Shown here: positions 1 to 10,562 of the stretch, one piece after another | Numbering within the stretch: the first letter of the stretch is position 1 | Layout of the letters: each line of letters begins with the position of its first letter | DNA from: Hyphomicrobium album | Lineage (GTDB): Bacteria > Pseudomonadota > Alphaproteobacteria > Rhizobiales > Hyphomicrobiaceae | Assembly (NCBI RefSeq): GCF_009708035.1 | Contig: NZ_WMBQ01000002.1 | Coordinates: 62,001-126,000 of the forward strand | Reading direction: 5' to 3' | DNA length: 64,000 bases | The notes under the pieces: generated by a model | Database searches by the model: none | What the model was told of the DNA's origin: nothing | The model's input: the letters and a program-made list of their open reading frames with translations, nothing else | Made by a program: the position numbers and the translations under genes

Positions 1-1
1 C

Positions 2-1183
<1,182 letters not shown>

Positions 1184-1202
1184 CCGTCGCCCGCGCTCGC
1201 AC

Positions 1203-2078
1203 CTAGCGGACGAGGAAGAGCGGGCACTCGAGCACTTGGGTAAGCGGCCGCAGGCTGGCGCCGGGCGCGATCAGCCGGCCGCCGTACTGCGCGAGGGCAA
1301 AGCCCGGCTTGTGCCGCTGCAGGACCGCGGCGAGCGGCGCCGGGTCGTCGTTGGCGGCCAGCACCGTCTCGAACTCGGCGATCTCGCCGTCGTCGCCGTC
1401 GGCACAGAGCAGCCGCGCCTCGCCCTCCATCCAGGCAAGCTCGTCGCGGCGGTCGCCGACCAGGGTCAGCTTCACGTCGCCGCCGGTGACCGTCGTCAGC
1501 CGCTGTGCCGCTTTCAGCATCGGTCCGAGGCGCTCGAATTCCTCCACCACGGCCACCACCGGGCCTTGGGTGCGCCGCGCCAGCGGGCCGACGATCACGG
1601 CGCCGGTCGTGTCGCGCACCCGCTCGAACAGCTCGGACAGGCGGGCTTCGTCGCTCGGCGCCAGCGGCTCGCCGACGACAATGACGTTCCACGGGCCGTT
1701 CTCGGCGCAGGCGCGTGCCAGACCACGCAGCGGCTCGTCGCGGACGACGCGCGCGTGGCAGGGCACGGAAACGGCTGCGCCGGCCTCTGCCACCTGCCGA
1801 TGCAGGGCGGCGGCGGCAAAGCGCATCTCGCGCTCGAGCGTCGCTTGCGGCAGTGGCTGCCAGCTGCCGCCCGAAGATCCGATGGCGCGGGCGAAGGGGA
1901 ACTCGGCAAGGTCGAAAAGTTGCTTGTCCTCGATGTAGAGACTCTCGACCGCGGCCTGGAAGGCCTGGGCGATCGACATGGCCGCGTCGATGGCGATACG
2001 GCTGGCGCCGGCCGAGCCGCCGAGCCACAGCACGACGCGGCCACTGCGTTCTCCGGCGGCGGCGACGTGCGCGATCAT
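1203..2078 (-). CDS. Universal-stress-protein-like hypothetical protein
   Basis: A 291-residue soluble protein of unproven function. Its N-terminal segment, with hydrophobic strands such as RVVLWLGGS, AMSIAQAF and VESLYIED, resembles the opening of a Usp/adenine-nucleotide alpha-hydrolase fold; a second strand/loop set (NVIVVGEPLAP, GAVIVGPLARR) is compatible with it. No signal peptide or membrane span is seen. The ATG overlaps the stop of the upstream ATPase gene as ATGA, so the two are almost certainly co-translated. Functional dependence on that ATPase is an inference from the overlap only. The protein shows none of the Lon serine/lysine protease motifs. Confidence 0.7.
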   Translation of the reverse strand: MIAHVAAAGERSGRVVLWLGGSAGASRIAIDAAMSIAQAFQAAVESLYIEDKQLFDLAEFPFARAIGSSGGSWQPLPQATLEREMRFAAAALHRQVAEAGAAVSVPCHARVVRDEPLRGLARACAENGPWNVIVVGEPLAPSDEARLSELFERVRDTTGAVIVGPLARRTQGPVVAVVEEFERLGPMLKAAQRLTTVTGGDVKLTLVGDRRDELAWMEGEARLLCADGDDGEIAEFETVLAANDDPAPLAAVLQRHKPGFALAQYGGRLIAPGASLRPLTQVLECPLFLVR

Positions 2079-3850
2079 GATGCCTCCGCCAACTTTCCAC
2101 TAGGCTCCGACGAGCGCCGCTGGCGCAGCGCTCGTTCGACGTCGAGGGCGGAGATAGCGTCGCGGCTCTCGTTTGCCGCCCAATGGTCTGCCCCGCGGCA
2201 GACGTCGATAAGATCGCCGATGAGCACGGACAGCTTGCCTTTACCGCCGGCACGGTGCGCCGCCTCATCGATCAGCAGCGCAACGCCCGCAGCATCCACC
2301 GGCCGCAGGCCCTGCTTGTCGATGATGCCGGCAACGATACGTGCCAACATCTCGACCGTCTCTTTCGTACGCTCCACCGCGTGCTCGAACACCGCTTCGA
2401 CCTTGAACATGCGGCGCAGCGCGGCGTTGCTGGTGAGACGGCGTTGCATCTCTGCGTTGGCGAAAACAACCAATCGCACATTGAGCGGGATCGACTCTAG
2501 GTCCGGCACCTCATCGCCCACGGCGCCGATGGGGCTCGTCGGTGGATCGAAGCGGATCTCCTCGGCATCGAGCGCGCGCCGCAGCGCCTCCGCCGTCGAA
2601 GGACTGTCGAGCAGCGCATCGCAGTCGATCAAGAGATAGCCGCCGTTGGCGCGATGCAGCGAGCCGGGCTTGATGCGCACCACCTGGCTCGGTCCATCTC
2701 CGCCGGGCGCGAGCTCGACGCGTCCAAATAGATTGGCATAGGTGGGGTTGGCGTCCTGCACGATCGGGGCGCCCGACCCGGCCGAGGTCGTCGCCATCAC
2801 GTGGACGGCATAGCGGCCAAAGCGCGGGTGCGCTGCCGCCGCGCGCGAAGGCTTGCCGACGTGGGCTCCGGGCTCGGCGACGAACAGCCCGGCGTTGCGC
2901 ACGAGGTCGCGCGCCGCCGCCTTGAGGTAGCTTTCGACACCGGCAACATCGGCAAATTCCGATTTGATATCGTCGAGAGCCGCACGCACGTGGCGGCCGG
3001 CGATCTGCTCGTTGAGCGCAGCGAGGCGGGCGCGGCGGTCCTTCTCGGCTTCGGGCCGCTCGGCGAGGATCGCCTCGATCTCGGCCTCGAGCGCTGCGAT
3101 CTTCGTTTCCACCTCGCGGCGTAGCGCCTCGGGGACCGAGTTGAAGACATCGGTCTTGACCACCTTGCCTTCCAGAACGGGTGCCACGGCGATGCCGGCA
3201 GGCGTGCGCAGCAGCGCTATGTTCTGCGACTCGGCCTCGCGGCGCAGGGCCTCGAGCGCGTCCTCGCGGCTGAAGCGGAACTCTTCCTCGATGGTGCGCC
3301 GCTTCAGGTCGTAGTCATCGGCGGCGAATGCGGCGGGAAGTGCCTCGGCAAGGTGATCGATAGCGAGCGCCATCTTCTCCGCGAACGGCTTGGCCGCCCC
3401 TGGGGGCAGTTTCAGAGCGCGAAAGCCGCCAGTTGGATCGAAGGAGCTGACGTAGACCCAATCGGCTGGCCGATCGGCCTTGGACGCGGCCTCTTGCAGC
3501 TTGGTGCGCGTCGCCGTGCGTCGGCCGGAGCCCGTCGGCCCGACGACCAGCATATGATAACCCGAGCCCTTCATGCCGGCCGCAAATGCGATGGCTTCCA
3601 TCGCCTTCTCCTGGCCGATGGGCCCCGCGGCGGGTTGCAAGTCGGCGGTGGTCTTGAAGCCGAGGCTCGCCGGATCAGTTAGCCCGGAGGAATTCGTGTG
3701 CGCGCCGAGCGGCAACGCCGGCTCGATGGGTTCGGCCGGTGTGGCAGCGACGGGCGCTTCCCCGGGCTCGGCGGATTGTGCGGCCGGCGCCGCTTCGGGC
3801 GCTTCGGCAGCCGCCTTGCTCTTGTCTACCTTGGAGCGTTTGAAGAACAT
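2075..3850 (-). CDS. Lon-like AAA+ ATPase (AAA_32/LonB type) without protease domain
   Basis: About 591 residues from the ATG at 3850; an in-frame GTG at 3889 is an alternative. An Ala/Pro/Glu-rich tail (residues 10-50) precedes the family opening DPASLGFKTTADL. The nucleotide-binding loop is GPTGSGRRT (residues 104-112), with Arg where the classic Walker A has Lys. Then come the WVYVSSFDP segment, a long helical insertion (roughly 165-290) and an ATPase core with HRANGGYLLIDCDALL and LNVRLVVFANAEM (Walker B and sensor regions). Full-length relatives continue into a roughly 200-residue Ser/Lys Lon protease domain. Here the protein stops soon after the helical lid (ALDVERALRQR), so it looks like an ATPase without protease activity. 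Overlaps the next gene by 4 bp. Confidence 0.85.
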   Translation of the reverse strand: MFFKRSKVDKSKAAAEAPEAAPAAQSAEPGEAPVAATPAEPIEPALPLGAHTNSSGLTDPASLGFKTTADLQPAAGPIGQEKAMEAIAFAAGMKGSGYHMLVVGPTGSGRRTATRTKLQEAASKADRPADWVYVSSFDPTGGFRALKLPPGAAKPFAEKMALAIDHLAEALPAAFAADDYDLKRRTIEEEFRFSREDALEALRREAESQNIALLRTPAGIAVAPVLEGKVVKTDVFNSVPEALRREVETKIAALEAEIEAILAERPEAEKDRRARLAALNEQIAGRHVRAALDDIKSEFADVAGVESYLKAAARDLVRNAGLFVAEPGAHVGKPSRAAAAHPRFGRYAVHVMATTSAGSGAPIVQDANPTYANLFGRVELAPGGDGPSQVVRIKPGSLHRANGGYLLIDCDALLDSPSTAEALRRALDAEEIRFDPPTSPIGAVGDEVPDLESIPLNVRLVVFANAEMQRRLTSNAALRRMFKVEAVFEHAVERTKETVEMLARIVAGIIDKQGLRPVDAAGVALLIDEAAHRAGGKGKLSVLIGDLIDVCRGADHWAANESRDAISALDVERALRQRRSSEPSGKLAEAS

Positions 3851-4007
3851 GGGGTCGGCGCTCGTCCCTCGATGAGTTGCCCGCGACACCTAGAAGATTC
3901 GAGCACGCCACGGCCAGCTCGATTGGCAGCGGTACGAGCGCAAGACGCGCCGAGCGTTCCACCCCCTCGATCGTCGCCAGCCGAATGCACCCGTGCATGG
4001 TGGTTAA

Positions 4008-4499
4008 ATGACGGCAGTTACGCATAAACCCGGGGAAACGGGCGGCGATGTGGCAGAAGCGCCGTGCCGCGACGCGGTCACGCGCGAGGTGTGCCGCGGG
4101 GTAGGGCGGCTGCTGCGGGCGCTCTCATTCGCAGTCATCAACGAGCTGCCGCTGCCCAACGGCCGGCGCGCCGACGTGGTGGGATTGTCGCCATCGGGCG
4201 ACATCTGGATCGTCGAGGTGAAGTCGTGTCTGGAGGACTTGCGCGTCGACGCCAAGTGGCCGGAATACCGAGAGTTTTCCGATGCGCTGTTCTTCGCGGT
4301 GGCCCCGGACTTTCCGCAAGCCGTGCTGCCGGGAGACACCGGGCTGATCCTCGCCGACCGCTATGGAGCGGAGATCGTTCGCCAGGCGCCGGAGACGCGG
4401 CTCGCGGCGGCGCGGCGCAAGGCGATGACGCTGCGCTTCGCGCGCGCGGCGGCATTCACCCTGCAGGGGCTGGTGGACCCAAGCCTGGAGAACTCGTGA
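4008..4499 (+). CDS. mmcB: MmcB-family DNA repair protein
   Basis: 163 residues matching the MmcB family, named for mitomycin C sensitivity in Caulobacter and thought to act in DNA damage repair. The fold is PD-(D/E)XK-like: Asp56 in RRADVVGL and the WIVEVKS strand (Glu70, Lys72) form the expected D...ExK catalytic pattern. The protein is soluble with no signal peptide. It is a single gene on the plus strand, divergent from the Lon-like ATPase and convergent with regA. The start ATG at 4008 gives the usual family length. Confidence 0.87.
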   Translation: MTAVTHKPGETGGDVAEAPCRDAVTREVCRGVGRLLRALSFAVINELPLPNGRRADVVGLSPSGDIWIVEVKSCLEDLRVDAKWPEYREFSDALFFAVAPDFPQAVLPGDTGLILADRYGAEIVRQAPETRLAAARRKAMTLRFARAAAFTLQGLVDPSLENS

Positions 4500-4515
4500 A
4501 GGGTGCGGCGCCGAA

Positions 4516-5085
4516 TTACTTCGGCGCGCGCTTGGCGAGGATGCGTTGCAGGGTCCGGCGGTGCATGTTGAGGCGACGCGCCGTCTCCGACACGTTGCGG
4601 TTGCACAGCTCGTACACGCGCTGAATGTGCTCCCAGCGAACGCGGTCGGCCGACATCGGATTCTCCGGCGGCGGCGCCTTGTCGTCGGAAGGAGCGAGCA
4701 GCGCGTCGGTGACGTCGTCGGCGTCGGCGGGCTTCGCCAAATAGTCGACGGCGCCGAGCTTCACGGCGGTCACCGCGGTGGCGATGTTGCCGTAGCCGGT
4801 CAGCACGATGGCGCGGGCGTCGGGACGCGCGCGGGCAAGCTCGGCGATGACCTCGAGGCCGTTGCCGTCCTCAAGACGCATATCGACGACGGCGAAAGCA
4901 GGCGCGCGCTCGCGGATGAGATCGATGCCCTCGGCGATCGAGTGCGCGCCGCGCACCTCGAAGCCGCGCAGCTCCATCGCGCGCACGAGGCGCTGCGCGA
5001 ACGCGCGGTCGTCGTCGACGATGATCAGCGATCGATCCTCGGGAAGCTCATCCTGTCGGAAGGAAAGATCTTCTGGTTGGTTCAT
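4516..5085 (-). CDS. regA: Redox response regulator RegA/ActR (PrrA)
   Basis: 189 residues. An N-terminal receiver domain carries the acidic pocket IIVDDD, the phosphoacceptor Asp in FAVVDMRLEDGNGLE and the Lys of DYLAKP. A short proline-rich linker (APPPENP) and a Fis-type helix-turn-helix follow (VSETARRLNMHRRTLQRIL). This compact arrangement is diagnostic of RegA/PrrA/ActR, the global regulators of respiration, CO2 and N2 fixation and redox balance in Alphaproteobacteria. The start at 5085 is chosen for the GGAGG just upstream; a longer frame to 5133 lacks one. Its kinase regB lies 256 bp upstream on the same strand. Confidence 0.93.
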   Translation of the reverse strand: MNQPEDLSFRQDELPEDRSLIIVDDDRAFAQRLVRAMELRGFEVRGAHSIAEGIDLIRERAPAFAVVDMRLEDGNGLEVIAELARARPDARAIVLTGYGNIATAVTAVKLGAVDYLAKPADADDVTDALLAPSDDKAPPPENPMSADRVRWEHIQRVYELCNRNVSETARRLNMHRRTLQRILAKRAPK

Positions 5086-5341
5086 TGTTCCTCCGGCCGC
5101 TCCGGACTCGGCAGCAGCGTTTTTCGCCTCCACGGACGCCTCCTACGCAAAACGAGAATTGCTATTTGAGGGTCGTCTTGGCGATCGCAGGCCGACCCAC
5201 GGCGACCTCAAACCTGGCTCAGGCGTGTAAGGTCGCACCTTGTCGCAGGTCTGTCAGCCTCAAGTTAGCCTTTTTGTCAACGCGGAATTAGTTGAAACGC
5301 CGTTTTTGAGCGCTGCGGGGCCTGAATCTCAGGCCGCTTGG

Positions 5342-6709
5342 TTACTGACTGAGAATAACTGCGCGGGGCCAGCTGACGGTCACGATCGCTCCGCTCTGGC
5401 CGCCGGTGCGATTGGCGAGGCCGACGGTCGCGCCGGATCGCTCCAGCAGCGTCTTGGCGATGAAGAACCCTAGCCCCAGCCCGGTCGAATCCTCATCCAG
5501 CACGCCGTCCGACGTTTCCGCCGGCCGCGTCGTCACATAGGGCTCGCCGATATTGTCCATGACCTCGGCGGGGAACCCCGGCCCGTCGTCGGCGATGGTC
5601 ACCGTGAGCCCGCTGGCATTCCAATGGGCCGTGACGTCGACGCGCGATTTGGCGAACTCAGAGGCGTTCTCGATGATGTTGCCGATCCCGTAGATGACAC
5701 CGGGACGCCGTTCGACCTCGGCCTGCCGCCGTCCCGGCGACGTGGACTCAGCTGCCGGTGCAGCGGCGATGTTGATGGCGATCTTGTCGGAAAAATAGGG
5801 CTCTGCCGCTTCCTCCAGCATGGCGCGGACACTGACGCGCGCGTGCATCGGGTCTTCTTCGCCAGGATGACGCGTCAGCTTCTGCAGGATCTCGCGGCAG
5901 CGCAGGGCCTGCGTCTTCAGGAGCGCGATGTCCTCGTACAACGGGTTGTCGGGCTTGATCGTGAGCTCGAGCTCCTTGGTCACCAGGACGATTGTGGAGA
6001 GCGGCGTACCAAGCTCGTGCGCGGCAGCGGCGGCGAGCCCGTCGAGGGCGTGCAGCTTCTGCTCGCGCGCCAGCACGATGTCGGTGGCGGTGAGCGCGGC
6101 CGACATCTGCCGCGACTCCTTCGTCAGCCGCCAGGCGTAGAGGCCGATGAACGTCGTCGAGACGCACAAGGCCGCGAATGCGCCGAGCTTGTAGGCGATT
6201 GGAAGCTCCAGCTCGATGCCGGGAATCCACGGCAGCGGCTCGTGGAAGCGGACGAGAAATGCCGCCGCGGCCAGCGCGACGAGGCCGAGCGCGATGGTGT
6301 TGCGCAAGGGTAGGGTCGCGGCCGAGACCGTGACCGGCGCCACCATCAGCATGGCGAAGGGATTGTCCATGCCGCCGGTGAGGAAGAGAAGCGCCGAGAG
6401 CTGCAGGATGTCGTAGACGAGTAGCCCGCTGGCGTAAGGGATGCTGAGGCGGTGCCGCGACGGATAGGAGACGGCCAGGAACACATTGAGCCACGCCGAG
6501 AGCGCGATCACGGTGAGGCAGGCGCCGATCGGCACGTAGAAGCCGAGGACGAGCGACACAATCGAAATCGCGGCGAGCTGGCCCAGTACCGCAATCCAGC
6601 GCAAGCGAATGATCGTGTGCAGACGCAGGCGGCTGTTGACCGGATCGGCGAGGATGCGCTGGGTCTTTTTCTTCTTGGTGAAGGTGAGCGAGCGGAACGT
6701 CTGCAGCAA
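5342..6709 (-). CDS. regB: Redox sensor histidine kinase RegB/ActS (PrrB)
   Basis: 455 residues with about six membrane segments between residues 30 and 195, then a histidine kinase core. The second periplasmic-side loop has the quinone-site signature GGMDNPF (112-118). The H-box is AAHELGTPLSTI with phosphorylated His231. Cys271 in ALRCREIL matches the redox-active cysteine that controls RegB dimer state in Rhodobacter. N, G1 and G2 boxes follow (NIIENASEFA, DDGPGF, GLGLGFFIAK). The start is a TTG with AGGGA eight bases upstream. It partners RegA and is divergent from senC, the arrangement known from photosynthetic and rhizobial relatives. Confidence 0.94.
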   Translation of the reverse strand: MLQTFRSLTFTKKKKTQRILADPVNSRLRLHTIIRLRWIAVLGQLAAISIVSLVLGFYVPIGACLTVIALSAWLNVFLAVSYPSRHRLSIPYASGLLVYDILQLSALLFLTGGMDNPFAMLMVAPVTVSAATLPLRNTIALGLVALAAAAFLVRFHEPLPWIPGIELELPIAYKLGAFAALCVSTTFIGLYAWRLTKESRQMSAALTATDIVLAREQKLHALDGLAAAAAHELGTPLSTIVLVTKELELTIKPDNPLYEDIALLKTQALRCREILQKLTRHPGEEDPMHARVSVRAMLEEAAEPYFSDKIAINIAAAPAAESTSPGRRQAEVERRPGVIYGIGNIIENASEFAKSRVDVTAHWNASGLTVTIADDGPGFPAEVMDNIGEPYVTTRPAETSDGVLDEDSTGLGLGFFIAKTLLERSGATVGLANRTGGQSGAIVTVSWPRAVILSQ

Positions 6710-7033
6710 CGCGCAAAATCCCTAAATAGCGGCCAAGGGGAGCATAGCATGCCGGCACGAGACTGGAGTGCCGCGCTAGCCGTGCATATGCGAACAGGCC
6801 CGCATGGCGCATCAACTATATGAGATCGCGGTTTCCGCGCGGTGCTATCTTGCGCCCGATTGGGTCGCCGGACCGACGCCATCGCCGCCCGGCGCGCTAG
6901 GGTGGACGTCGTTTGGCCGCGCTGGCTGGCCTATATCGGCGCGATGGAAGCAACGCGACGCTAACGCATGGTGCGGTGAGTTGCGCTCGCGGCGCTGACG
7001 GCTTAATTGGCCGGGGCGGAGGAAGACGGCAGC
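6710..7033. other. Intergenic region between regB and senC
   Basis: About 324 bases between divergently transcribed regB and senC. It must carry both promoters. I see no convincing coding frame, hairpin terminator or repeat here. The senC ribosome binding site GGAGGAAG lies at its right end. Confidence 0.6.
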
Positions 7034-7642
7034 ATGCATACAAAGATCATCGTCAGTGTCGTGTTGGGAGTCTTGCTCGGCGCGGTGGCGGCCGTCGCCG
7101 TGTTCCCCGAGGCCCGCAATAAGTTCTTTCCACAATCGCAGACGCAGACGAGCGGCAAGGCACTCATCGGCGGACCGTTCACGCTTACCGATGCGAGCGG
7201 CAAGACGGTAACAGACGCCGACTATCGCGGACGCTACATGCTCGTCTTCTTCGGCTTCACCGGCTGCCCGGACATTTGTCCTGCGGGCCTGCAGCTGATT
7301 TCCGCGGCGCTCGACAAGATCGGCGCGAAGGCCGACAAGGTCACGCCCATCTTCATCAGCGTCGATCCGGCGCGCGACACGCCGCAGAAGGTCGGCGCCT
7401 ACGCGAAGAACTTCAACGATCGCATCGTCGGGCTTACTGGAACGCCGGAAGAGATCGCCGCCGTCGCCAAGGCCTATCGAGTCTTCTACGAGAAGACGCC
7501 GAACGAAAGCGTGCCAGCCGAGTACGGCATGAACCACACATCGATCATTTATTTGATGGGTCCGGACGGGACGTACGTCGCGCACTTCAATCCGACGACG
7601 AGCGTCGATGCGATGTCGGAGAAGTTGAACAAGCTTCTTTAG
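7034..7642 (+). CDS. senC: SCO1/SenC family copper chaperone / thioredoxin-like protein
   Basis: 202 residues. An uncleaved or signal-anchor helix (residues 5-24) places the thioredoxin-fold domain in the periplasm. The copper ligands are present: Cys78 and Cys82 in TGCPDIC and His168 in GMNHTS. The FISVDPARDTP segment is also typical. SCO proteins deliver copper to the CuA site of cytochrome c oxidase or act as its thiol reductase. The start at 7034 is preferred because GGAGGAAG precedes it. Linkage to regBA is the classic senC-regA-regB arrangement. Confidence 0.93.
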   Translation: MHTKIIVSVVLGVLLGAVAAVAVFPEARNKFFPQSQTQTSGKALIGGPFTLTDASGKTVTDADYRGRYMLVFFGFTGCPDICPAGLQLISAALDKIGAKADKVTPIFISVDPARDTPQKVGAYAKNFNDRIVGLTGTPEEIAAVAKAYRVFYEKTPNESVPAEYGMNHTSIIYLMGPDGTYVAHFNPTTSVDAMSEKLNKLL

Positions 7643-7829
7643 CCATAGTTCCATTACGCGGCGGGATGGCCACAGTGTTGCCTCATCGACCGCTCAATGG
7701 AGCTTTGTGTCTGGCGGGGCGCTCGAATTTCGATTAGGTCAGAAGATGCCTGTCGACCAATGTGTGTTGCGCATTGGCTGCACCAGGATGTTCCGACCAA
7801 CGCCGTGTTGCTACACGAGGGGGAAGTCG

Positions 7830-8582
7830 GTGCGGAAAAAAGTTCGGGGGCCTGCATTGAAGCGACCGCGCATCGAAGAACTCGATTGCCCGGTTGAAGT
7901 TAGACGACACCCAGGCGCGCGCCGTCTAACGCTGCGTGTCAGCCGCACGCGACGTGCGGTCATCGTAACGCTTCCCGTCCAATGCGATCTCGGCGAAGCC
8001 GGCTCCTTCCTCAATCGCAATCTCGAGTGGGTGCGCGAGCGCCTCAGCTCCATTCCGCAGCCTGTGCCGTTCACGAATGGCGCGCTGCTGCCGCTGCGCG
8101 GCGAGTTCCACAACATCGTGTTCACCGGCAAGCGCGGGACCGGCGGCGTTGTGCGCGCGCAGGCTAATCCATCTGGTCTGCCGGAGTTGCGCGTGTCGGG
8201 TCGCGTCGAGCATGCACCGCGCCGCTTGCGCGACTGGCTCGCCGAGGAGGCGCGCCGCGATCTCGATGCGCGCGTGCTCGTCCACACACGCGCGCTCGGC
8301 ATGAAAGCCAAGCGCATCGCCATTCGCGATCAGGCGACGCGCTGGGGTTCGTGCTCGACGACGGGCGTGCTGTCGTTCTCCTGGCGGCTCATCCTCGCGC
8401 CAGCGCGCATCTTGGATTACGTCGCGGCGCACGAGGTCGCGCATCTCGCCGAGATGAACCACGGTCCGCGCTTCTGGGCGCACGTCGAGCGGCTGCTGCC
8501 GACGATGAAAGAGGACAAGCGCTGGCTGCAGCTGTACGGCCTCGACCTGCATCGCTACGGGCCGACCGAGCACGCCGACTGA
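7830..8582 (+). CDS. YgjP-like (M48-type, DUF45) zinc metallopeptidase domain protein
   Basis: 250 residues from a GTG preceded by GAGGGGGA. The C-terminal half carries the zinc peptidase helix HEVAHLAEMNHGPRFW: HExxH plus a following His, as in the YgjP/WSS-like family. The signature TRWGSCSTTG precedes it. The N-terminal part has VEVRRHPGARRLTLRVS, the usual strand-rich opening of these proteins. No signal peptide is seen, so it is likely cytoplasmic. Substrate is unknown for the family. An in-frame start at 7707 is possible but would add a low-complexity stretch not typical of relatives. Converges with the PBP gene 6 bp away. Confidence 0.87.
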   Translation: MRKKVRGPALKRPRIEELDCPVEVRRHPGARRLTLRVSRTRRAVIVTLPVQCDLGEAGSFLNRNLEWVRERLSSIPQPVPFTNGALLPLRGEFHNIVFTGKRGTGGVVRAQANPSGLPELRVSGRVEHAPRRLRDWLAEEARRDLDARVLVHTRALGMKAKRIAIRDQATRWGSCSTTGVLSFSWRLILAPARILDYVAAHEVAHLAEMNHGPRFWAHVERLLPTMKEDKRWLQLYGLDLHRYGPTEHAD

Positions 8583-8588
8583 CGGCGG

Positions 8589-10562
8589 CTACCGCGCCAA
8601 CAATTGCTCCACAGAGCCGGTTTCGCTCGGCGGTTGCTGCTGTTCCAACAGCGCGCGGGCGATGAAATCGTCAGCGATAGGCTCGGCGGGATAACCGCGC
8701 AGCGGTTCCGCCACGCGGCTCGGCTCGCCACCGGCGAGCGGCACCGGCGGCTTGCCGGCGTGGGCGCCAATCATGATCTCGCGCCAGATCTCGGCCGGCA
8801 AGCTGCCGCCGACCACACGGTTCATGCCGCTGCCGTCGTCGTTGCCCGCCCAAACGCCGGTCGTCAGGTACCCGGTGTAGCCGATGAACCAGGCGTCGCG
8901 GAAACCCTGGGAGGTTCCGGTCTTGCCGGCGGCGGCGTGCATGGGAATGGCGGCGCGCCGGCCGGTACCTTCGTTGAGCGCCGTGCTCAGCATGTCGTTG
9001 ATGGCGACGACCTTCTCCGGCGCGAGAACTTGTGCGGCGACCGGAGCCTGGCGGGCGAACAGCACATCGCCCGCGAAGGTGCGCACGCGGCGCACGGCGT
9101 AAGGCTCAACGGCGCGGCCGCCGTTGGCGATGACGTTATAGGCGCCCGTCAGCTCGAGCAGCGAGACCTCGGAGGTGCCGAGCGACAACGTCGCGTCCTT
9201 GGCGAGCGGGGAACGGATGCCGAGCCGCTTTGCAACGTGTGCGACGCGCGCCGGCCCGACCTGCACCGTCAACCGTGCCGCAACCGTGTTCACGGATTTG
9301 GCCAGCGCCGTGCGCAGCGGCATCGGCCCGAGATATTCGCCGTTGTCGTTGCGCGGCGCCCAGCCGCCGACGCTGAGCGGCAGATCCTCGACGACGCTGT
9401 CGGGTGTGTAGCCGGCTTCGAGCGCAGCGAGATATACGAACGGCTTGAAGGCGGAGCCGGGCTGGCGCATCGCCTTGGCGGCGCGGTTGAACTGGGTCTC
9501 GGCATACGAGCGCCCGCCGACCATGGCGAGCAGCGCGCCGTCGCGATCGAGCACCACGGCCGCAGCCTCGCCCGCCTGCAGCGTCGGGCCGCGCTGGTCG
9601 ACGAATTGCTCGACGATGGCCGAGGCATTGGCCTGCATGTGGCGGTCGAGCGTCGTCTCGACGATCAGACCTTCGGCGCCGCCGGCGACCGCCATCACGT
9701 AGACGGGCGCCAACTGATCCATGACGAAGTCGACGGCATAGTCGGCGCCGGCCGGCTTGGCGTTCTGGGACCGCTCGAACGAGCGCGAGACCTCGTCCGA
9801 TGCCTGCCGTTCCTGGTCCTCGGTGATGAAGCCGGCTTCCTGCATCTGCGACAGCACGAGCTTGGCGCGCGAGCGGGCGAGGCCGGGGTTGGACAGCGGC
9901 GAGAATTTCGATGGCGCCTTGAGGAGACCGGCGATCATCGCCGCCTCGGCGAGCGTCAGACTGCGCGCCGGCTTGCTGAAATAGCGGCGCGATGCGGCGT
10001 CGATGCCGTAGGCGCCGGAGCCGAGATACACGCGGTTGAGGTACAGCTCGAGGATGTCGGCCTTCGACAGCCGCGACTCAAGCCACAGCGCGAGCGTGAA
10101 CTCCTCGAGCTTGCGCGACAGCGTGCGGTCGTGGCTGAGGTAGAGGTTCTTGGCGAGCTGCTGGGTGAGCGTCGAGCCGCCCTGCACGGTGCGGCCTTCG
10201 CGGAGGTTGATGAACGCCGCACGCACCATGCCCCAGGGGTCGACGCCGTGGTGGTCGTAGAAGCGCTGGTCCTCGGTGGCGATGACAGCGTCGGTGACGT
10301 AGTGCGGCAGCAGATCGAGCGGCACGTAGTCGTCACCCCCACCACGCTCGCTGATGATGGTTCCATCGCGGGCGAGGATACGCACCAGAGGGGCGTTGTC
10401 CTTGCGGCGGAGCGTCAGCGGATCGGGATAGATGACGGAGTAGTAGATCATCAGCCCGACGATGCCGGCGACGGTACCCGCCAGCGCGTAGATGGGCGCC
10501 ACGATGGCCAGGCGCTTCAACGATGAGCGCTTGGGTTTCGGCGGTGACGAAAAGAGGCCCAT
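8589..10562 (-). CDS. Class A penicillin-binding protein (PBP1A-type bifunctional murein synthase)
   Basis: 657 residues. A basic cytoplasmic tail and one membrane anchor (20-44) are followed by a glycosyltransferase 51 domain with catalytic Glu97 in ATEDQRFYDHHG and the GGSTLTQQLAKN and ELYLNRVYLG motifs. The transpeptidase domain has the SxxK serine Ser370 in RQPGSAFKPF, the SVN triad (423-425) and KTG (547-549). It polymerises and cross-links peptidoglycan on the outer face of the inner membrane. Its length is shorter than E. coli PBP1a (about 850), as in many alphaproteobacterial PBP1A/PBP1F-like enzymes, with no OB-like insert. It is monocistronic by appearance. Confidence 0.93.
   Translation of the reverse strand: MGLFSSPPKPKRSSLKRLAIVAPIYALAGTVAGIVGLMIYYSVIYPDPLTLRRKDNAPLVRILARDGTIISERGGGDDYVPLDLLPHYVTDAVIATEDQRFYDHHGVDPWGMVRAAFINLREGRTVQGGSTLTQQLAKNLYLSHDRTLSRKLEEFTLALWLESRLSKADILELYLNRVYLGSGAYGIDAASRRYFSKPARSLTLAEAAMIAGLLKAPSKFSPLSNPGLARSRAKLVLSQMQEAGFITEDQERQASDEVSRSFERSQNAKPAGADYAVDFVMDQLAPVYVMAVAGGAEGLIVETTLDRHMQANASAIVEQFVDQRGPTLQAGEAAAVVLDRDGALLAMVGGRSYAETQFNRAAKAMRQPGSAFKPFVYLAALEAGYTPDSVVEDLPLSVGGWAPRNDNGEYLGPMPLRTALAKSVNTVAARLTVQVGPARVAHVAKRLGIRSPLAKDATLSLGTSEVSLLELTGAYNVIANGGRAVEPYAVRRVRTFAGDVLFARQAPVAAQVLAPEKVVAINDMLSTALNEGTGRRAAIPMHAAAGKTGTSQGFRDAWFIGYTGYLTTGVWAGNDDGSGMNRVVGGSLPAEIWREIMIGAHAGKPPVPLAGGEPSRVAEPLRGYPAEPIADDFIARALLEQQQPPSETGSVEQLLAR

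Noticed and set aside
1236-2639. A 467-codon plus-strand frame across the stress-like and ATPase genes
   Set aside because: Runs antisense to two coupled genes with clear start and stop overlap.
2075-3850. A frameshifted complete LonB with the protease domain in another frame
   Set aside because: The downstream overlapping frame has none of the Lon protease motifs, and no other frame in the region shows them.
8604-10526. A 640-codon plus-strand frame opposite the class A PBP gene
   Set aside because: Mirror frame of a well-supported gene on the other strand; no recognisable motif.
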